In this document: positions 17,621 through 25,381 of the stretch, piece after piece
How the letters are laid out: each line of letters starts with the position of its first letter
Numbering within the stretch: position 1 is the stretch's first letter
Origin: Sphingobacteriales bacterium 39-19
GTDB taxonomy: Bacteria; Bacteroidota; Bacteroidia; Chitinophagales; Chitinophagaceae
DNA: 64,000 bases
NCBI GenBank assembly: GCA_001898465.1
Contig: MKTX01000001.1
Span: forward strand, 527,877-591,876
Direction: 5' to 3'
The notes under the pieces: generated by a model
The model's database searches: none
Told to the model about the DNA's origin: nothing
Seen by the model: only the letters and a program-made list of their open reading frames with translations
Translations under genes and position numbers: made by a program

Positions 17621-17640
17621 AAAAATATTGTTTAAAAATA

Positions 17641-17680
17641 AAAAGGCTTGCTACAATTAGTGGCAAGCCTTTTGTTTTTA
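17641..17680 (+). terminator. Intrinsic terminator after the parvulin gene
   Basis: A perfect 11-bp stem (AAAAGGCTTGC / GCAAGCCTTTT) with an 11-base loop is followed by a T-rich run, 20 bases after the stop codon. Confidence 0.85.
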
Positions 17681-17752
17681 TATGGGCAAATATTTACTTG
17701 AATTTTATAATCTAAGTAAATGCAACCTCATTTGTAAACTAAAACAAGAACC

Positions 17753-18448
17753 ATGAAAAAAACAATCATGCTTATTGCTACCACATTTTTAATAAGTTAT
17801 TTACACGCACAAAAGATTTATGTACAAGGGGGTGTGAACCTGGCAAATATTTCAAAAGATGCCAATGGACAAACAGAAAAAAATAATATGCTCACTACTT
17901 TTAATGCCGGTATCATGGCTCGTTTTGATATAGCATCTCCCTTACAACTGGAAACGGGTTTATTATTAAGCGGGCAGGGCGCCAAAGCAGAAACCTATTG
18001 GAACAATGGAAATGATTATGTGAAATCGAAATTTAATCCTTTATATATTCAGCTGCCCGTAAACGGGGTTATAAACTTTCCCCTGAACGTAAATAAAAGC
18101 AATGGGTTTTTTATACATGCCGGGCCCTATATTGCCATGGGTGTGGGCGGCAAATCAAAAACGGAAGGAAAAATAGCGGGCATTAGCTTTTCCAGTGAAA
18201 AAGATATAAAATTTAATGATGATGACCCCACTACCAACCAGCAGGAAGGCGCCGCTTACGATCGGCTAAAGAGATTTGATTATGGTGTAAACCTGGGCGC
18301 CGGGCTTAATTTAAATAAGATTATCATAAAAGCAAACTACGGGCTTGGCTTATCCAAAATAAATTCTACCCAAACCAATAACAGTGCTGATGATAAAAAT
18401 AAATATCGCACCCTGAGTATTTCACTGGGTATTCCTTTAGGAAAATAA
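17753..18448 (+). CDS. Outer-membrane beta-barrel protein (PorT-like)
   Basis: A 231-residue exported protein with a signal peptide (MKKTIMLIATTFLISYLHAQ). It has the alternating strand pattern of the small eight-stranded PorT/OmpX-like barrels: 'IYVQGGVNLANIS', 'LQLETGLLLSGQGAKAE', 'LYIQLPVNGVINF', 'FFIHAGPYIAMGVGG', 'FDYGVNLGAGLNLNKIIIKANYGLGLSKI', and a final strand 'YRTLSISLGIPLGK'. It should sit in the outer membrane. Function is unknown. It lies alone between two terminators. Confidence 0.83.
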   Translation: MKKTIMLIATTFLISYLHAQKIYVQGGVNLANISKDANGQTEKNNMLTTFNAGIMARFDIASPLQLETGLLLSGQGAKAETYWNNGNDYVKSKFNPLYIQLPVNGVINFPLNVNKSNGFFIHAGPYIAMGVGGKSKTEGKIAGISFSSEKDIKFNDDDPTTNQQEGAAYDRLKRFDYGVNLGAGLNLNKIIIKANYGLGLSKINSTQTNNSADDKNKYRTLSISLGIPLGK

Positions 18449-18451
18449 TAT

Positions 18452-18481
18452 AAAAGGCCGCTGTTTTTGCAGCGGCCTTTT
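18452..18481. terminator. Bidirectional intrinsic terminator
   Basis: A perfect 12-bp stem (AAAAGGCCGCTG / CAGCGGCCTTTT) with a 6-base loop lies between the convergent barrel and metF genes, three bases after the first stop codon. Confidence 0.9.
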
Positions 18482-18485
18482 ATAT

Positions 18486-19436
18486 TTAAAGTTTAGAAAC
18501 CACCCGGCTTACCATATGGGGCCTGCCCAATGTATAATAATGTAAAACAGGTACCCCCGCTTTTTTTAATTCCTGCGATTGTGCCAAAAGCCAGGCTTCA
18601 CCAATTTCTTCTACTTCTAAATCAGTTTTGCATTTACTTATTTCGTTTGATAAAGCAGTGGGTAAATCAATATGAAATATTTTGGGTAAAATGGTTAGCT
18701 GCTTAATGGAATAAATGGGTTTTAGCCCAGGGATAATGGGAACTGTAATACCCAAATCCCGGCAGGCTTTTACAAATGAAAAATACTTTTCATTATCAAA
18801 AAACATTTGGGTAACAATATAATCAGCTCCGGCATCTATTTTTTGTTTCAGGTATTGTAAATCACTTTCCATATTGGGAGCTTCAAAATGCTTTTCGGGG
18901 TAACCCGCTACCCCAATACAAAATTTAGTTTTTGAAGTGTTTTTTAAATCTTCCTCTAAATAAAGGCCGGCATTTAAATTAACCACCTGTTTCAATAGAT
19001 CAATGGCATATCGGTGACCACCCGGTTCGGGATCAAAATTGGCTTCATTTTTTGCAGCATCGCCCCGTAACACCAAAACATTATCAATACCCAGGTAATT
19101 TAAATTGATAAGGGCATCTTCGGTTTCATTAATATCAAAACCGCCACAAATAAGGTGCGGCACAGTATCTACATTATACTTATTCATGATAGAGGCACAA
19201 ATAGATTCTGTACCCGGGCGTTTTCTTACCACTACCTTTTGAAAATTACCATCAGCCGTTTTTTTAAAAACATGCTCACTGCGGTGGTAGGTTACATTAA
19301 TATAAGCAGGCTTATGCTCCATTAAAAGATCTAACTGCTGGTAAAGCGATTGGATGCCTTTTCCTTTTAAGGGAGGAAGTATTTCAAAAGAAATAAGGGT
19401 TCCCTTTGCCTGTTCTATATGATCCGTTATTTTCAT
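18486..19436 (-). CDS. metF: Methylenetetrahydrofolate reductase
   Basis: A 316-residue FAD-dependent TIM-barrel enzyme that reduces 5,10-methylene-THF to 5-methyl-THF for methionine synthesis. Family blocks are present: 'SFEILPPLKGKG', 'YINVTYH', 'VPHLICGGFDINE', 'LVLRGDAAK' (NADH/folate-binding loop), 'IGVAGYPEKHFEAPN', 'YIVTQMFFDNEKYF', 'IIPGLKPI'. Length matches bacterial MetF. It stands alone; no metH or metE is in the window. Confidence 0.95.
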   Translation of the reverse strand: MKITDHIEQAKGTLISFEILPPLKGKGIQSLYQQLDLLMEHKPAYINVTYHRSEHVFKKTADGNFQKVVVRKRPGTESICASIMNKYNVDTVPHLICGGFDINETEDALINLNYLGIDNVLVLRGDAAKNEANFDPEPGGHRYAIDLLKQVVNLNAGLYLEEDLKNTSKTKFCIGVAGYPEKHFEAPNMESDLQYLKQKIDAGADYIVTQMFFDNEKYFSFVKACRDLGITVPIIPGLKPIYSIKQLTILPKIFHIDLPTALSNEISKCKTDLEVEEIGEAWLLAQSQELKKAGVPVLHYYTLGRPHMVSRVVSKL

Positions 19437-19608
19437 AATATATTTATAAAAGTAAACCTGGGTAAAGAATTCTAAAATTAACTGCTATTATTTTAGCAAT
19501 TTAAATGAAATATCATTTTTAAATAATTTACAAACTTAAATAAACTAAGCCCTATTCACAAACTGCTGTTAATTTGCCGTACCGCAATAACGGATGATGG
19601 GTTTCCTT

Positions 19609-19616
19609 TATTTTTG
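19609..19616 (+). promoter_or_regulatory. Bacteroidota -7 box for lptB
   Basis: TATTTTTG fits TAnnTTTG and ends 18 bases before the chosen lptB ATG. Confidence 0.45.
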
Positions 19617-19634
19617 CAACACGATAAAATATTA

Positions 19635-20408
19635 ATGAGTTTAATTATACAAACCAGGAACCTGGTAAAAAAATATGGAAGCCGCACGGTGGTAAACCAG
19701 GTTTCCTTTAACGTAAAACAAGGCGAAATAGTAGGTTTACTGGGCCCTAATGGTGCCGGCAAAACCACATCCTTTTACCAGGTAGTAGGCCTGGTAAAGC
19801 CCGATGAAGGTTCCGTTTGGCTCAATGACAAGGAGATTACCCGGGAGCCCATGTATAAACGAGCACAAATGGGCATTGGCTATCTTCCGCAAGAAGCCAG
19901 TGTTTTTAGAAAATTGAGTGTAGAAGATAACCTGCTGGCGGTGTTAGAAATGACCAAAATGACAAAGCAGCGGCGGAAAGATAAAATTGAAGAACTTTTA
20001 AATGAGTTCAGGCTGCAACATGTACGCAAGAACAATGGCGATACTTTAAGTGGAGGAGAAAGACGCCGGACCGAAATTGCCCGGGCGCTTGCCGTAGATC
20101 CTAAATTTATTTTACTCGATGAACCTTTTGCCGGTGTGGATCCCATCGCCGTTGAAGACATTCAGGCTATTGTGGCCCGTCTCAAATATAAAAATATAGG
20201 AATCCTTATTACAGATCATAATGTAAATGAAACCCTGTCTATTTGCGATAGGGCCTACCTGCTGATAGATGGTCGTATATTTAAACACGGTACTGCCGAT
20301 GAACTGGCTGGCGATGAACAAGTGAGAAAATTATACCTCGGCCGAAACTTTGAGTTGAAACGAAAAGATTACTTGCATAACGAAGCAGCAGACCAGGACA
20401 AACTTTAA
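19635..20408 (+). CDS. lptB: LPS export ABC transporter ATP-binding protein LptB
   Basis: A 257-residue ABC ATPase that powers lipopolysaccharide extraction from the inner membrane with LptF/G/C. Walker A '[12 protein letters not shown]', the Q-loop region '[20 protein letters not shown]', the signature '[16 protein letters not shown]', Walker B '[13 protein letters not shown]' and switch His in '[12 protein letters not shown]' are all present. '[15 protein letters not shown]' and '[13 protein letters not shown]' are LptB hallmarks. I chose the ATG at 19635 over an in-frame TTG at 19614. LptF, LptG and LptC are not in the window. Confidence 0.95.
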   Translation: MSLIIQTRNLVKKYGSRTVVNQVSFNVKQGEIVGLLGPNGAGKTTSFYQVVGLVKPDEGSVWLNDKEITREPMYKRAQMGIGYLPQEASVFRKLSVEDNLLAVLEMTKMTKQRRKDKIEELLNEFRLQHVRKNNGDTLSGGERRRTEIARALAVDPKFILLDEPFAGVDPIAVEDIQAIVARLKYKNIGILITDHNVNETLSICDRAYLLIDGRIFKHGTADELAGDEQVRKLYLGRNFELKRKDYLHNEAADQDKL

Positions 20409-20566
20409 TGCAATACCGAAATCCCCGGCTGCAGGAACAATATTCCTTAGAGCAAGGCCGCCAATAATAAGTGTACAGATTTATTCATAAGAAATTTTGA
20501 CTTTTAACCTGTCATTTTTTATTATACCCCGACAATTTTTCTTTTTATTTTACCTCAAAAACGCCG

Positions 20567-20581
20567 TGGCACAAGACTTGA
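20567..20581 (+). promoter_or_regulatory. Sigma-54-like promoter upstream of hsp20
   Basis: TGGCAC, five bases, then TTGA: the -24 GG and -12 G are exactly 10 bases apart, as in the sigma-54 consensus TGGCAC-N5-TTGC. Only the final C is replaced by A. Start of transcription would be near 20592, about 37 bases before the ATG. Confidence 0.45.
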
Positions 20582-20616
20582 TCTTCGCATTATAAATTAT
20601 TTATTAACTATTTTAA

Positions 20617-20623
20617 AAGGAGG
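20617..20623 (+). promoter_or_regulatory. Strong Shine-Dalgarno site of hsp20
   Basis: AAGGAGG lies five bases before the ATG. Other genes in this window lack such a site, as is usual in Bacteroidota, so this one is exceptional. Confidence 0.75.
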
Positions 20624-20628
20624 TAACT

Positions 20629-21081
20629 ATGACACTTGTAAAAAGAAATGGAAGCCTGCTAAATCAAATGCCAGTGCTTTTTGATGACTTCTTTAACCGG
20701 GATTTGTTTAATTGGGGAAACTTAAATTTTTCTGACACCAACACTACAATTCCTGCTGTAAACATTAAAGAAACTGCTGAGAATTATGAAGTGGAAGTGG
20801 CAGCACCCGGAATGACAAAAAATGATTTTAAAGTGGAACTTGATGGAAATTCACTTACCATTAGTTCAGAAAAAAGCAATGAAAAAGAAGAGAAAGAGGG
20901 AGAACGCTATTCCCGCAAGGAATTTAGTTATCAATCTTTCCAAAGAACTTTTACTTTGCAAAAAGATGTAGTGGATATTGATAAAATACAAGCAAAGTAT
21001 GAGAACGGTTTATTGCACCTGCTCATTCCCAAAAAAGAAGAAGCAAAACAAAAGCCCCCAAGGCTTATTCAAATTTCCTGA
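20629..21081 (+). CDS. Hsp20/alpha-crystallin small heat shock protein
   Basis: A 150-residue small heat shock protein, an ATP-independent holdase in the cytoplasm. Residues about 40-140 form the alpha-crystallin domain: 'PAVNIKETAENYEVEVAAPGM', 'KNDFKVELDGNSLTISSEK', 'YSRKEFSYQSFQRTFTLQK', 'AKYENGLLHLLIPKKEE' (the A-x-x-x-n-G-v-L motif). A C-terminal tail carries the IxI-like 'RLIQI' used in oligomer assembly. The start is fixed by the strong ribosome binding site. It has its own sigma-54-like promoter and terminator, so it is a stand-alone stress gene. Confidence 0.95.
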   Translation: MTLVKRNGSLLNQMPVLFDDFFNRDLFNWGNLNFSDTNTTIPAVNIKETAENYEVEVAAPGMTKNDFKVELDGNSLTISSEKSNEKEEKEGERYSRKEFSYQSFQRTFTLQKDVVDIDKIQAKYENGLLHLLIPKKEEAKQKPPRLIQIS

Positions 21082-21103
21082 TTAACAAAATTCCTTATTT
21101 CAG

Positions 21104-21140
21104 GAGTTGTCATATTCAATATATGGCAACTCTTTTTTTT
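21104..21140 (+). terminator. Intrinsic terminator of hsp20
   Basis: A 12-bp stem with one G-U pair (GAGTTGTCATAT / ATATGGCAACTC) and a 5-base loop is followed by eight or more Ts, 22 bases after the stop codon. Confidence 0.88.
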
Positions 21141-21320
21141 GCCCCGTTCTTTGTCAAAAATCTACCGGCAAGCCCTGTTTTGCTCTAACACGGGGTGATA
21201 GTATAAGAAAAGCAGTACGGGTAAAACATTATTTGGAGAGCAGGGTTTGATATCCCATTGATTTAAGCGTTGTACCTTAAAAAAAACCTGCTTTCAGCCA
21301 ATTTTTTTAACTTGCCAGCA

Positions 21321-22826
21321 ATGAAAATTCTTTCACCACTTATATCACGTTTGGCTCGCATGCGTTTGTGGCGAATAGAAAACTGGACAAACCACCCGGC
21401 AGTTGCCCAGCGGGAAGTGTTGCAACACCTGGTTACGGCCGCCCAATACACAGAATTTGGTAAGAAATATGGCTTTAGCCGCCTTTTTAATTTAAAGGAA
21501 TTTAAAAAAAGAGTTCCCATACATGAGTATCCTGATTTGAAACCCTACATAGAAAGAATGATGGCCGGGGAAGAAAATATATTATGGAATGAACCCATTA
21601 AATGGTTTGCCAAATCATCCGGCACCACCAGTGAAAAAAGTAAGTTCATTCCTATGAGTGATGAAAGTTTAAAAGACAATCATTACCAGGCAAACAAAGA
21701 TGTACTCACTAATTATTATAAAAATTTTCCCGGCAGTGATCTTTTAACGGGCAAGGGGCTCGTAGTAGGCGGTTCGCACCAAATCAATAAATTGAATGAG
21801 AATATCCAGTATGGCGACCTGAGTGCCGTACTCATGCAAAATTCCCCCTTCTGGGGACAATGGTTAAGAACTCCCGAACTGAGTATTGCCCTGCTGGATG
21901 AATGGGAAACAAAAATTGAAAAATTAGCTCAAACAACATCACTTGAAAATGTAACATCCTTGGCCGGCGTTCCCACATGGTCCCTGATCTTATTAAAAAG
22001 GATTTTAGAAATTACGGGCAAAAAAACGATAAAAGAAGTGTGGCCCAACCTGGAGCTTTATATTAACGGCGGTGTTTCCTTTGTACCCTACCGGGAACAA
22101 TTTGAAAAAATTATTGGCGCCCCCATTAATTATTTAGAAGTGTATAATGCCAGCGAAGGCTTTTTTGCAGCCCAGGAAAAACCAGGAGATAATGGTATGA
22201 CCTTATTTACCGAGCATGGTGTTTTTTATGAGTTTATGCCCATTGAAGAATACAAAAAGCAAAATCCCGTTACCCTGGGTTTAGCAGATGTTCAATTGCA
22301 TAAAAACTATGCACCGGTAATAAGTACAACAGGCGGACTGTGGCGCTACCTTATTGGCGATACAATTCAATTCACTTCCTTAAACCCCTATCGCATAAAA
22401 GTGAGCGGCAGGCTTAAGCATTACATGAATGCTTTTGGTGAAGAAGTAATTGTAGATAATGCCGATCATGCCATTGCCCTGGCCGCACAAAAAACAAATG
22501 CTATTGTAAATGACTATACAGCGGCTCCTGTTTATTTTACAGAATCCAGCAATGGCGCCCACGAATGGCTTATAGAATTTGATAAAGAGCCGGCAGATAT
22601 GCAAACATTTACCCGGGAACTGGATGCGGCCTTAAAATCATTAAATAGTGATTACGAAGCCAAGCGCCATAAAAATATTGCACTTCGCATGCCCATTGTA
22701 AAATCAATTCCTATGGGTGTATTTAATAAATGGCTTCACAATAAAGGCAAAATGGGCGGGCAACATAAGGTGCCCCGGCTCAGCAACGAAAGGAGTATTA
22801 TTGAAGAAGTTTTACAATTGATTTAA
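21321..22826 (+). CDS. GH3 family (auxin-responsive GH3-like) acyl-adenylating enzyme
   Basis: A 502-residue protein of the GH3 family, the ANL-type enzymes that in plants join amino acids to jasmonate or auxin. Family blocks: 'TEFGKKYGF', 'WFAKSSGTTSEKSKFIPMS' (P-loop-like ATP motif), 'GVPTWSLILLKRI', 'YNASEGFFAAQ', 'GGLWRYLIGDTIQFTSL', 'VSGRLKHYMNAFGEEVIVDNAD', and 'PRLSNERSIIEEVLQL'. The ATG at 21321 is preferred to an in-frame TTG at 21270. Bacterial members are widespread but their acyl and amine substrates are not known. It is not in an obvious operon. Confidence 0.9.
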   Translation: MKILSPLISRLARMRLWRIENWTNHPAVAQREVLQHLVTAAQYTEFGKKYGFSRLFNLKEFKKRVPIHEYPDLKPYIERMMAGEENILWNEPIKWFAKSSGTTSEKSKFIPMSDESLKDNHYQANKDVLTNYYKNFPGSDLLTGKGLVVGGSHQINKLNENIQYGDLSAVLMQNSPFWGQWLRTPELSIALLDEWETKIEKLAQTTSLENVTSLAGVPTWSLILLKRILEITGKKTIKEVWPNLELYINGGVSFVPYREQFEKIIGAPINYLEVYNASEGFFAAQEKPGDNGMTLFTEHGVFYEFMPIEEYKKQNPVTLGLADVQLHKNYAPVISTTGGLWRYLIGDTIQFTSLNPYRIKVSGRLKHYMNAFGEEVIVDNADHAIALAAQKTNAIVNDYTAAPVYFTESSNGAHEWLIEFDKEPADMQTFTRELDAALKSLNSDYEAKRHKNIALRMPIVKSIPMGVFNKWLHNKGKMGGQHKVPRLSNERSIIEEVLQLI

Positions 22827-22900
22827 CGGGGCAATGCCAAAAAAAAATTAAACTTGCATTCTCTTACAATCCGCTCATAGCAGAGCATCAAATTAAAAAC

Positions 22901-23329
22901 ATGAAGACGCTTATATTTTCCTTTATCTTTTTTGCAGGGTTATTATTTGGCTTCACATCCTGCCAAAACAAATCTGATGATATGACCCCCGACCCCCAGG
23001 TGGAGCTGGCTCTCACACAAGGTACCTGGCGGGTGTCGGCATATACCGTAAATGGTACCGACCAGGCGGCATTATTTAATGGCTACATCTTTACGCTAAA
23101 CCAAAATAATACCGCCAGCGCCAATAACGGAACGGTTACCAATGGAACCTGGGCGAGCAGTACAAACAATGGCGCCAAAACAATTTCTATCGATTTAGGA
23201 ACCAGCATGCCTTTCATTATTTTAAACCAACCCTGGAAAGTGGGTGCGTTTAATTTTACCACCGTAAACCTATCATTCTCTAGTATCAACCCTACCGTAC
23301 AGTCAGTATTGATATTACAGAAAAACTAA
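22901..23329 (+). CDS. Lipocalin-like lipoprotein
   Basis: A 142-residue lipoprotein with signal peptide and lipobox (MKTLIFSFIFFAGLLFGFTSC, Cys21). The mature part starts 'LTQGTWRVSAYTVNGTD', and 'TNGTWASSTNNGAKTISIDLG' follows; this resembles the small lipocalin-like domains (G-x-W near the start) found in many Bacteroidota lipoproteins. A small-ligand-binding role is possible but unproven. It lies 68 bases upstream of gcvT. Confidence 0.75.
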   Translation: MKTLIFSFIFFAGLLFGFTSCQNKSDDMTPDPQVELALTQGTWRVSAYTVNGTDQAALFNGYIFTLNQNNTASANNGTVTNGTWASSTNNGAKTISIDLGTSMPFIILNQPWKVGAFNFTTVNLSFSSINPTVQSVLILQKN

Positions 23330-23397
23330 ACCTGAATTAGATTTGAAATGCCTGGCATTTTGTTCCGCAATTTGTTTTACTTTGCCGCAAAAATAAA

Positions 23398-24483
23398 ATG
23401 AAGACCACACCCTTTACATCAAAGCATATCATGCTCCAGGCTAAAATGGCCGAATTTGCAGGCTTTAATATGCCCATTTCATATAGTGGAATTAAAGAAG
23501 AACATGCAGCAGTAAGAAATAATGCCGGCGTTTTTGATGTAAGCCATATGGGTGAATTTATACTTAAAGGACCCCAGGCGCTCCCACTAATACAAAAAAT
23601 AACCAGCAACGATGCTGCTAAACTCACTGCGGGCAAGGCACAATATAGCTGCTTTCCCAACGAGGAGGGTGGCATTGTAGATGATTTACTGGTTTATTGC
23701 CTGGAAGAAAACAAAGCCTATATGCTGGTAGTAAATGCAGGTAATATTGATAAAGACTGGAACTGGATTACCAAGCACAATACCGAAAATGCAGAGATGC
23801 ATAATATTTCTGATAAAACCTGCCTGCTTGCTATACAAGGCCCTAATGCCACCAAAATATTACAACCCCTTACCGATGTGGATATTTTGAATTTAAAATA
23901 TTACACATTTGCAAAAGGTAAATTTGCCGGCGTAGAAAATGTACTGATTAGCGCAACCGGGTACACGGGTGCCGGGGGTATAGAAATTTATTTTGAAGAT
24001 ACAAATGACGCTGCCCATACAATTTGGGATGCCATTTTTGAAGCCGGTAAAGCCAAAGGAATAAAACCCATTGGCCTGGGAGCCAGGGACACCTTACGCC
24101 TCGAAATGGGTTTTTGCTTATATGGAAATGATATAGATGATACCACTTCTCCATTAGAAGCGGGGCTGGGCTGGATAACCAAGTTTAGTAAAGATTTTAT
24201 ATCTAAAGAGATATTTGAAAAACAAAAAGCAACAGGAGTAGAAAAAAAACTGGTAGGCTTTGAAATGATCGATAAAGGAATTGCCCGCCATGATTATGAA
24301 ATAAAAGACGCTGCCGGAAATATCATCGGCAGGGTAACATCGGGTACACAAGCACCTAGTTTAGATAAAGCCATAGGCATGGGTTATGTGAAAACACCCT
24401 TTGCTGCACAGGGAACTGAAATTTATATTGCTGTACGCAATAACCTGGTAAAGGCAAAAGTGGTTAAAATGCCTTTTGAGTAA
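23398..24483 (+). CDS. gcvT: Glycine cleavage system aminomethyltransferase (T protein)
   Basis: A 361-residue THF-dependent T protein that moves the aminomethyl carbon from GcvH to THF, releasing ammonia. Typical blocks are '[30 protein letters not shown]', 'ITSNDAAKL', '[19 protein letters not shown]', '[12 protein letters not shown]', '[11 protein letters not shown]', '[22 protein letters not shown]' and the C-terminal barrel '[19 protein letters not shown]'. Length is normal. comB follows after 39 bases on the same strand. gcvH and gcvP are not in the window. Confidence 0.95.
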   Translation: MKTTPFTSKHIMLQAKMAEFAGFNMPISYSGIKEEHAAVRNNAGVFDVSHMGEFILKGPQALPLIQKITSNDAAKLTAGKAQYSCFPNEEGGIVDDLLVYCLEENKAYMLVVNAGNIDKDWNWITKHNTENAEMHNISDKTCLLAIQGPNATKILQPLTDVDILNLKYYTFAKGKFAGVENVLISATGYTGAGGIEIYFEDTNDAAHTIWDAIFEAGKAKGIKPIGLGARDTLRLEMGFCLYGNDIDDTTSPLEAGLGWITKFSKDFISKEIFEKQKATGVEKKLVGFEMIDKGIARHDYEIKDAAGNIIGRVTSGTQAPSLDKAIGMGYVKTPFAAQGTEIYIAVRNNLVKAKVVKMPFE

Positions 24484-24522
24484 TCATCATTCATTAAGTA
24501 ATAAGCACTTCTTTTTCCTGAT

Positions 24523-25248
24523 ATGGCAAAACCTCAACTGCATGTGTCACTTTCACCAGCCTTACTTCATTTAGAAGAAGTGAATAACAGCATCGTTGTA
24601 ATTATTGATGTGCTCAGGGCAACATCCACAATTGCTACAGCGCTCTACAATGGCGCAAAAGCGATTGTACCGGTAGATAGCGTGGCCGAGTGCATAAGAA
24701 TAGGAAAACAAATTGAAGCCATTACAGCAGGAGAAAGAGACGGCCATATTGCCGAAGGTTTACAATACGGAAATTCTCCATTTGAATACCCGCCCGAATT
24801 TATTAAAGACAAAGTATTAGTACTCACTACCACCAATGGTACCAAGTTATTACACATGGCGCTGGAGAAAAGCGCCCGGGGAATTATAACCGGTTCTTTT
24901 CCCAACCTGGGTGCCGTTTGTGAGTACATAAAAAACAGCCGGGAAAATATTATATTGGGTTGCGCCGCATGGAAAGACAGGATTAATATTGAAGACAGCC
25001 TCTTTGCCGGCGCCGTTATTAATCATGTAAAAGAACATGTGGAAATAAAAGGAGATGCTGCATCCATTGCACAAGGATTATATGAAAAGGCAAAAGATGA
25101 TTTATTTGAATATATGAAAATAAATAACGCCTCTCATTATCATCGCCTCATGGGTTATGGCCTGGAAAAAGATATTCGTTATTGCCTTACCCCCAATGGA
25201 GCCAATATACTCCCCCTTTTCGTCGATGGAAAATTAGTGAAAGGTTAA
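24523..25248 (+). CDS. comB: 2-phosphosulfolactate phosphatase family protein (ComB)
   Basis: A 241-residue ComB-family protein. ComB hydrolyses 2-phosphosulfolactate to sulfolactate in coenzyme M synthesis. Family motifs: 'IIDVLRATSTIATALYNGA', 'ITAGERDGHIAEGLQYGNSPFEY' and 'TTTNGTKLL', with conserved acidic residues for Mg2+. Coenzyme M is not made by Bacteroidota, so the product may be sulfolactate or another sulfonate precursor. It is probably co-transcribed with gcvT; no comA or comC homologue is in the window. Confidence 0.88.
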   Translation: MAKPQLHVSLSPALLHLEEVNNSIVVIIDVLRATSTIATALYNGAKAIVPVDSVAECIRIGKQIEAITAGERDGHIAEGLQYGNSPFEYPPEFIKDKVLVLTTTNGTKLLHMALEKSARGIITGSFPNLGAVCEYIKNSRENIILGCAAWKDRINIEDSLFAGAVINHVKEHVEIKGDAASIAQGLYEKAKDDLFEYMKINNASHYHRLMGYGLEKDIRYCLTPNGANILPLFVDGKLVKG

Positions 25249-25307
25249 GATTCCCCTTTTTCATCCTTAGTTTGCCTAAACCCTTCCCCGGTTGAAGAAT
25301 TTTCCTT

Positions 25308-25315
25308 TACTTTTG
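25308..25315 (+). promoter_or_regulatory. Bacteroidota -7 box for the SNF2 gene
   Basis: TACTTTTG fits TAnnTTTG and ends 66 bases before the TTG start at 25382. Confidence 0.4.
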
Positions 25316-25381
25316 CAAATTGCCCTTTTTTGAACGATCAGTGCAAAACCACCTATTGTTAAAAGTAAATCAGGAAATAAA

